Shown here: positions 61,964-64,000 of the stretch, piece after piece
How positions within the stretch are numbered: position 1 is the first letter of the stretch
Layout: each line of letters begins with the position of its first letter
Origin: a virus
Virus record (IMG/VR): IMGVR_UViG_3300008107_005855
Location: 1-64,000 of that record
DNA: 64,000 bases
Reading direction: 5' to 3' (one strand)
Position numbers and translations under genes: made by a program
Notes under the pieces: model-generated
Databases searched by the model: none
Told to the model about the DNA's origin: nothing
What the model saw: only the letters and a program-made list of their open reading frames with translations

Positions 61964-62874
61964 ACCGCCATTGGTGCTTTGATAGCGGCATGGTGTTGAT
62001 AGTTGTCTAAACGAATATCCGACATTGTAAATTTAGTAATATTATCAATGTCGGGATTCAACCAAAGAGTTGGTTCAGGTAATGGTTCACGAGTTAATTG
62101 TTCTTTTACCTGTTCAACATGATTTAGGTAGATGTGTGCATCGCCGAGTACATGAACGAACTCACCAACCGCTAGGCCGCACACTTGAGCTATCATCGCC
62201 GTTAGTAGGGAGTAGCTTGCGATATTAAAGGGGACACCCAAAAACATGTCACAACTTCTTTGATACATTTGACAACTTAATCGATTGTCATTGCTTACAT
62301 AAAACTGACTAAAGGTATGACACGGGGGCAAGGCCATGCTGTCTAACTCGCCTGGATTCCATGCAGATAATATATGTCGTCTTCCGTGTGGGTCCTTTTT
62401 AATACCGTCAATTAAATTTTGTAATTGGTCAACTTCTTTAAAATGCACATAACCAGCTCGTCTATAAAGACTACCAAAGCTGTCTTTAAATGTTTCTTCT
62501 TTGTGTTCAACTGGTGTACGCCATTTGCGCCATTGCACACCATACACACGACCTAGGTCGCCATCAAACTTTGCTCGATCGCGCCAATAAGGTGCTGTGG
62601 CATTGTCAGTCCAGATGGTGGTCTTTTCTGATTGTCTGCTACCATGTAATATCTCTCGCAGACGTTTTTCGTCCCCTGAACCTTCAATAAACCACAGCAA
62701 TTCACTTACAACACTTTTCCATGCAAGTTTCTTAGTAGTAACAGCAGGAAAGGTATGACTTAAATCATACCTTTGTTGCATGCCAAACAAACTGATAGTA
62801 CCAGTGCCTGTGCGATCTGTTTTTTCTTGTCCCTGTTCAAGGACTTGACGAAGAGCGTTTAAATATTGATTCAT
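61960..62874 (-). CDS. thyA: Thymidylate synthase (ThyA)
   Basis: 304 residues. [12 protein letters not shown] (about 20-31), the [11 protein letters not shown] segment with the catalytic Cys, [17 protein letters not shown] and HVLGDAHIY are all ThyA signatures, in order. It converts dUMP to dTMP using methylene-tetrahydrofolate. It overlaps the dihydrofolate reductase gene by 38 nt, a standard thyA-folA pairing in phages. The length is in the usual range of ThyA enzymes. Confidence 0.95.
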   Translation of the reverse strand: MNQYLNALRQVLEQGQEKTDRTGTGTISLFGMQQRYDLSHTFPAVTTKKLAWKSVVSELLWFIEGSGDEKRLREILHGSRQSEKTTIWTDNATAPYWRDRAKFDGDLGRVYGVQWRKWRTPVEHKEETFKDSFGSLYRRAGYVHFKEVDQLQNLIDGIKKDPHGRRHILSAWNPGELDSMALPPCHTFSQFYVSNDNRLSCQMYQRSCDMFLGVPFNIASYSLLTAMIAQVCGLAVGEFVHVLGDAHIYLNHVEQVKEQLTREPLPEPTLWLNPDIDNITKFTMSDIRLDNYQHHAAIKAPMAV

Positions 62875-63346
62875 ATCTTATTATTGTACATTGTTCTGAT
62901 GAAGTTGCATACCTTTCAGCAAATCCGCCAAGAAAAGATCTTAAATTCATTCTTGTATCTATTCTATACGTTCCTTTGATATAAGTCAAATAAACCTTAT
63001 CCAATATGTTTTTACAATCTTCAAGTACTTGTTTTCCACCAATGATAAAAACATCTTTTCCAGGATTGGCATCGTGTATGCGAACAATTTGGTCAACATA
63101 ATCTTCACCACAAATGGCATGAGCATTGTATACACCAATGGGTCTGTTGGTAATTATGTAGTTTGTTCTGTCAAGTAACGGTTTGGGCATTTTGGGATCA
63201 TCCCAGGTACGTCGACCCATGACCACTATTTGATTTTTAGTGAGTTTTTGAAAATGTGCCATATCTTCTGGCACATGAGGCCATGGCAGTGAACCGTTAA
63301 AACCTATCCCTCCGGATAGGTCACAGGCAAAAATTGCATTAATCAT
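62837..63346 (-). CDS. frd: Dihydrofolate reductase
   Basis: 169 residues. It opens with [14 protein letters not shown] and [13 protein letters not shown], the folate/NADPH-binding start of [14 protein letters not shown] follows, then FIIGGKQV and YLTYI. It regenerates tetrahydrofolate for the thymidylate synthase encoded next to it. T4 calls the equivalent gene frd. The last residues (KRSSSS-type end) are polar and poorly conserved. Confidence 0.92.
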   Translation of the reverse strand: MINAIFACDLSGGIGFNGSLPWPHVPEDMAHFQKLTKNQIVVMGRRTWDDPKMPKPLLDRTNYIITNRPIGVYNAHAICGEDYVDQIVRIHDANPGKDVFIIGGKQVLEDCKNILDKVYLTYIKGTYRIDTRMNLRSFLGGFAERYATSSEQCTIIRYESIFKRSSSSP

Positions 63347-63347
63347 T

Positions 63348-63686
63348 TTATAAATTCTTTAACAACTCATCGGTAACTGGTTGTACAGTTTTAGCTACTT
63401 CGTCAATGTTGATGTAGAAATCAATATCTTCGATGTAATCGTCCAATGAGTCAAACCTTTCAGACAGTTCTTTTTGCAACTCTTCTGGGTCGGCTCCGTC
63501 TGCTAAGAATTGTTTTATGTCCAATTCAACTCGAGTATTGTCTTTGAGATGTACCACAATGCAGTTTAGTACTGATAATGGTACATCGTTTTTTTCAACA
63601 GACTTTAAAATTTTTTCCCATTGAGACCTAACACTAACGTTAAGCTTCTTGCTTCTTCGCGGTTTTTTTGGTTTTTGTTGTGACAT
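63348..63686 (-). CDS. Conserved unknown protein with basic N-terminus
   Basis: 112 residues. The first 15 residues are very basic (KPKKPRRSKK), which may bind DNA or RNA. The rest is acidic with strands and helices (CIVVHLKDNTRVELD, then a DYIEDIDFYIN helix). It lies two bases before the DHFR gene and overlaps the previous gene by 47 nt. I recall similar proteins near DHFR/ThyA in marine T4-type phages, without a known role. Confidence 0.65.
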   Translation of the reverse strand: MSQQKPKKPRRSKKLNVSVRSQWEKILKSVEKNDVPLSVLNCIVVHLKDNTRVELDIKQFLADGADPEELQKELSERFDSLDDYIEDIDFYINIDEVAKTVQPVTDELLKNL

Positions 63687-63993
63687 TCTTTGCGCCCGAG
63701 TCTAAATTTTTAGCTTCTTGTTCAAGTCGAGTTGCTTCCGCAATCAAACTTTCAGCTTGCTTTTTCATTTCTTTAGCCTGGGCTAGTCTAGAAATAGCCA
63801 AATCATTGTCTGTTAATACTTCTGCTACATAACTCTCGGCTGAAGTATTGCCGCGAACTTGTGAGTTGCTTCTACTATTTACCGGTGCGCCAACTTCTTT
63901 GGCGTCTGCGTTTCTTGGTCTTTTCTTGGTTTGCAAACCTTGATTGGCATCTAAGTCTGCTAATTTTTTAATGGCTTCTTCGCCTAAATCCAT
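63640..63993 (-). CDS. Unknown coiled-coil protein (may extend past the window)
   Basis: 117 residues from ATG 63993; the frame stays open through the last bases of the window, so the true start may lie outside it. The C-terminal half (about 65-100) is a predicted helix rich in Ala, Glu, Lys and Gln (LAQAKEMKKQAESLIAEA), followed by a basic Lys/Thr tail. No domain is recognised. It begins the four-gene set leading to DHFR and ThyA. Confidence 0.6.
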   Translation of the reverse strand: MDLGEEAIKKLADLDANQGLQTKKRPRNADAKEVGAPVNSRSNSQVRGNTSAESYVAEVLTDNDLAISRLAQAKEMKKQAESLIAEATRLEQEAKNLDSGAKNVTTKTKKTAKKQEA

Positions 63994-64000
63994 CTTGTCA

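Overview
The window is part of the genome of a T4-type myovirus (Caudoviricetes), probably infecting a marine bacterium and resembling cyanophages or pelagiphages. It carries recognisable T4 counterparts: gp26 (C-terminal end), gp46, gp47, gp55, gp53, gp5, gp25 and gp6. Several T4-style late promoter octamers (NATAAATA) are present. Genes are tightly packed, mostly with 4-40 nt overlaps, and AT-rich. No tRNA, IS element or CRISPR array was seen.

Layout. (1) 1-308 (+): end of a gp26-like baseplate hub gene and a small gp51-position gene, followed by terminator-like hairpins and a roughly 300 nt gene-free stretch (433-729) that looks like a structured RNA. (2) 730-10417 (-): late sigma factor gp55, recombination nuclease gp47/gp46, a Holliday-junction-resolvase-like nuclease, two radical SAM enzymes, three sulfotransferase-like proteins and two unknown genes. 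Three of these accessory genes split gp47 from gp46. (3) 10542-39249 (+): baseplate and tail module: tail-tube initiator-like, gp53, a hub protein, a gp5-like spike with a C-terminal muralytic domain, gp25, gp6, a 4362-residue giant with a seven-bladed FG-GAP propeller, two paralogous fibre-like proteins and other virion proteins. (4) 39301-56404 (+): a long, translationally coupled accessory operon. It has glycosyltransferase-like genes, five N-terminal-twitch radical SAM enzymes plus one catalytically dead copy, a CxxCxxCC metal-binding protein, two related unknown proteins, two SGNH hydrolases, a carbamoyltransferase, an APS-kinase/nucleotidyltransferase fusion and a DUF2061 membrane protein. 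(5) 56334-59742: a divergent pair of glycan-type genes whose start codons share the bases CATG. (6) 59714-63993 (-): DegT aminotransferase, NAD-dependent epimerase, thymidylate synthase, dihydrofolate reductase and small conserved proteins.

How the genes may work together: modules 1 and 3 build the tail and baseplate; module 2 supplies recombination and late transcription (gp55 with the NATAAATA sites); thyA/frd boost thymidylate. Modules 4-6 look like a large decoration pathway (sugar nucleotide modification, glycosyl, carbamoyl and possibly sulfuryl transfer, ester hydrolysis) built around the radical SAM array. Its target, whether virion protein, host envelope glycan or peptide, cannot be told from sequence. 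The most unusual items are the radical SAM array with its pseudoenzyme, hairpins that enclose a late promoter or a start codon, the propeller in the giant baseplate protein, and a nested pair of membrane ORFs inside the carbamoyltransferase gene.
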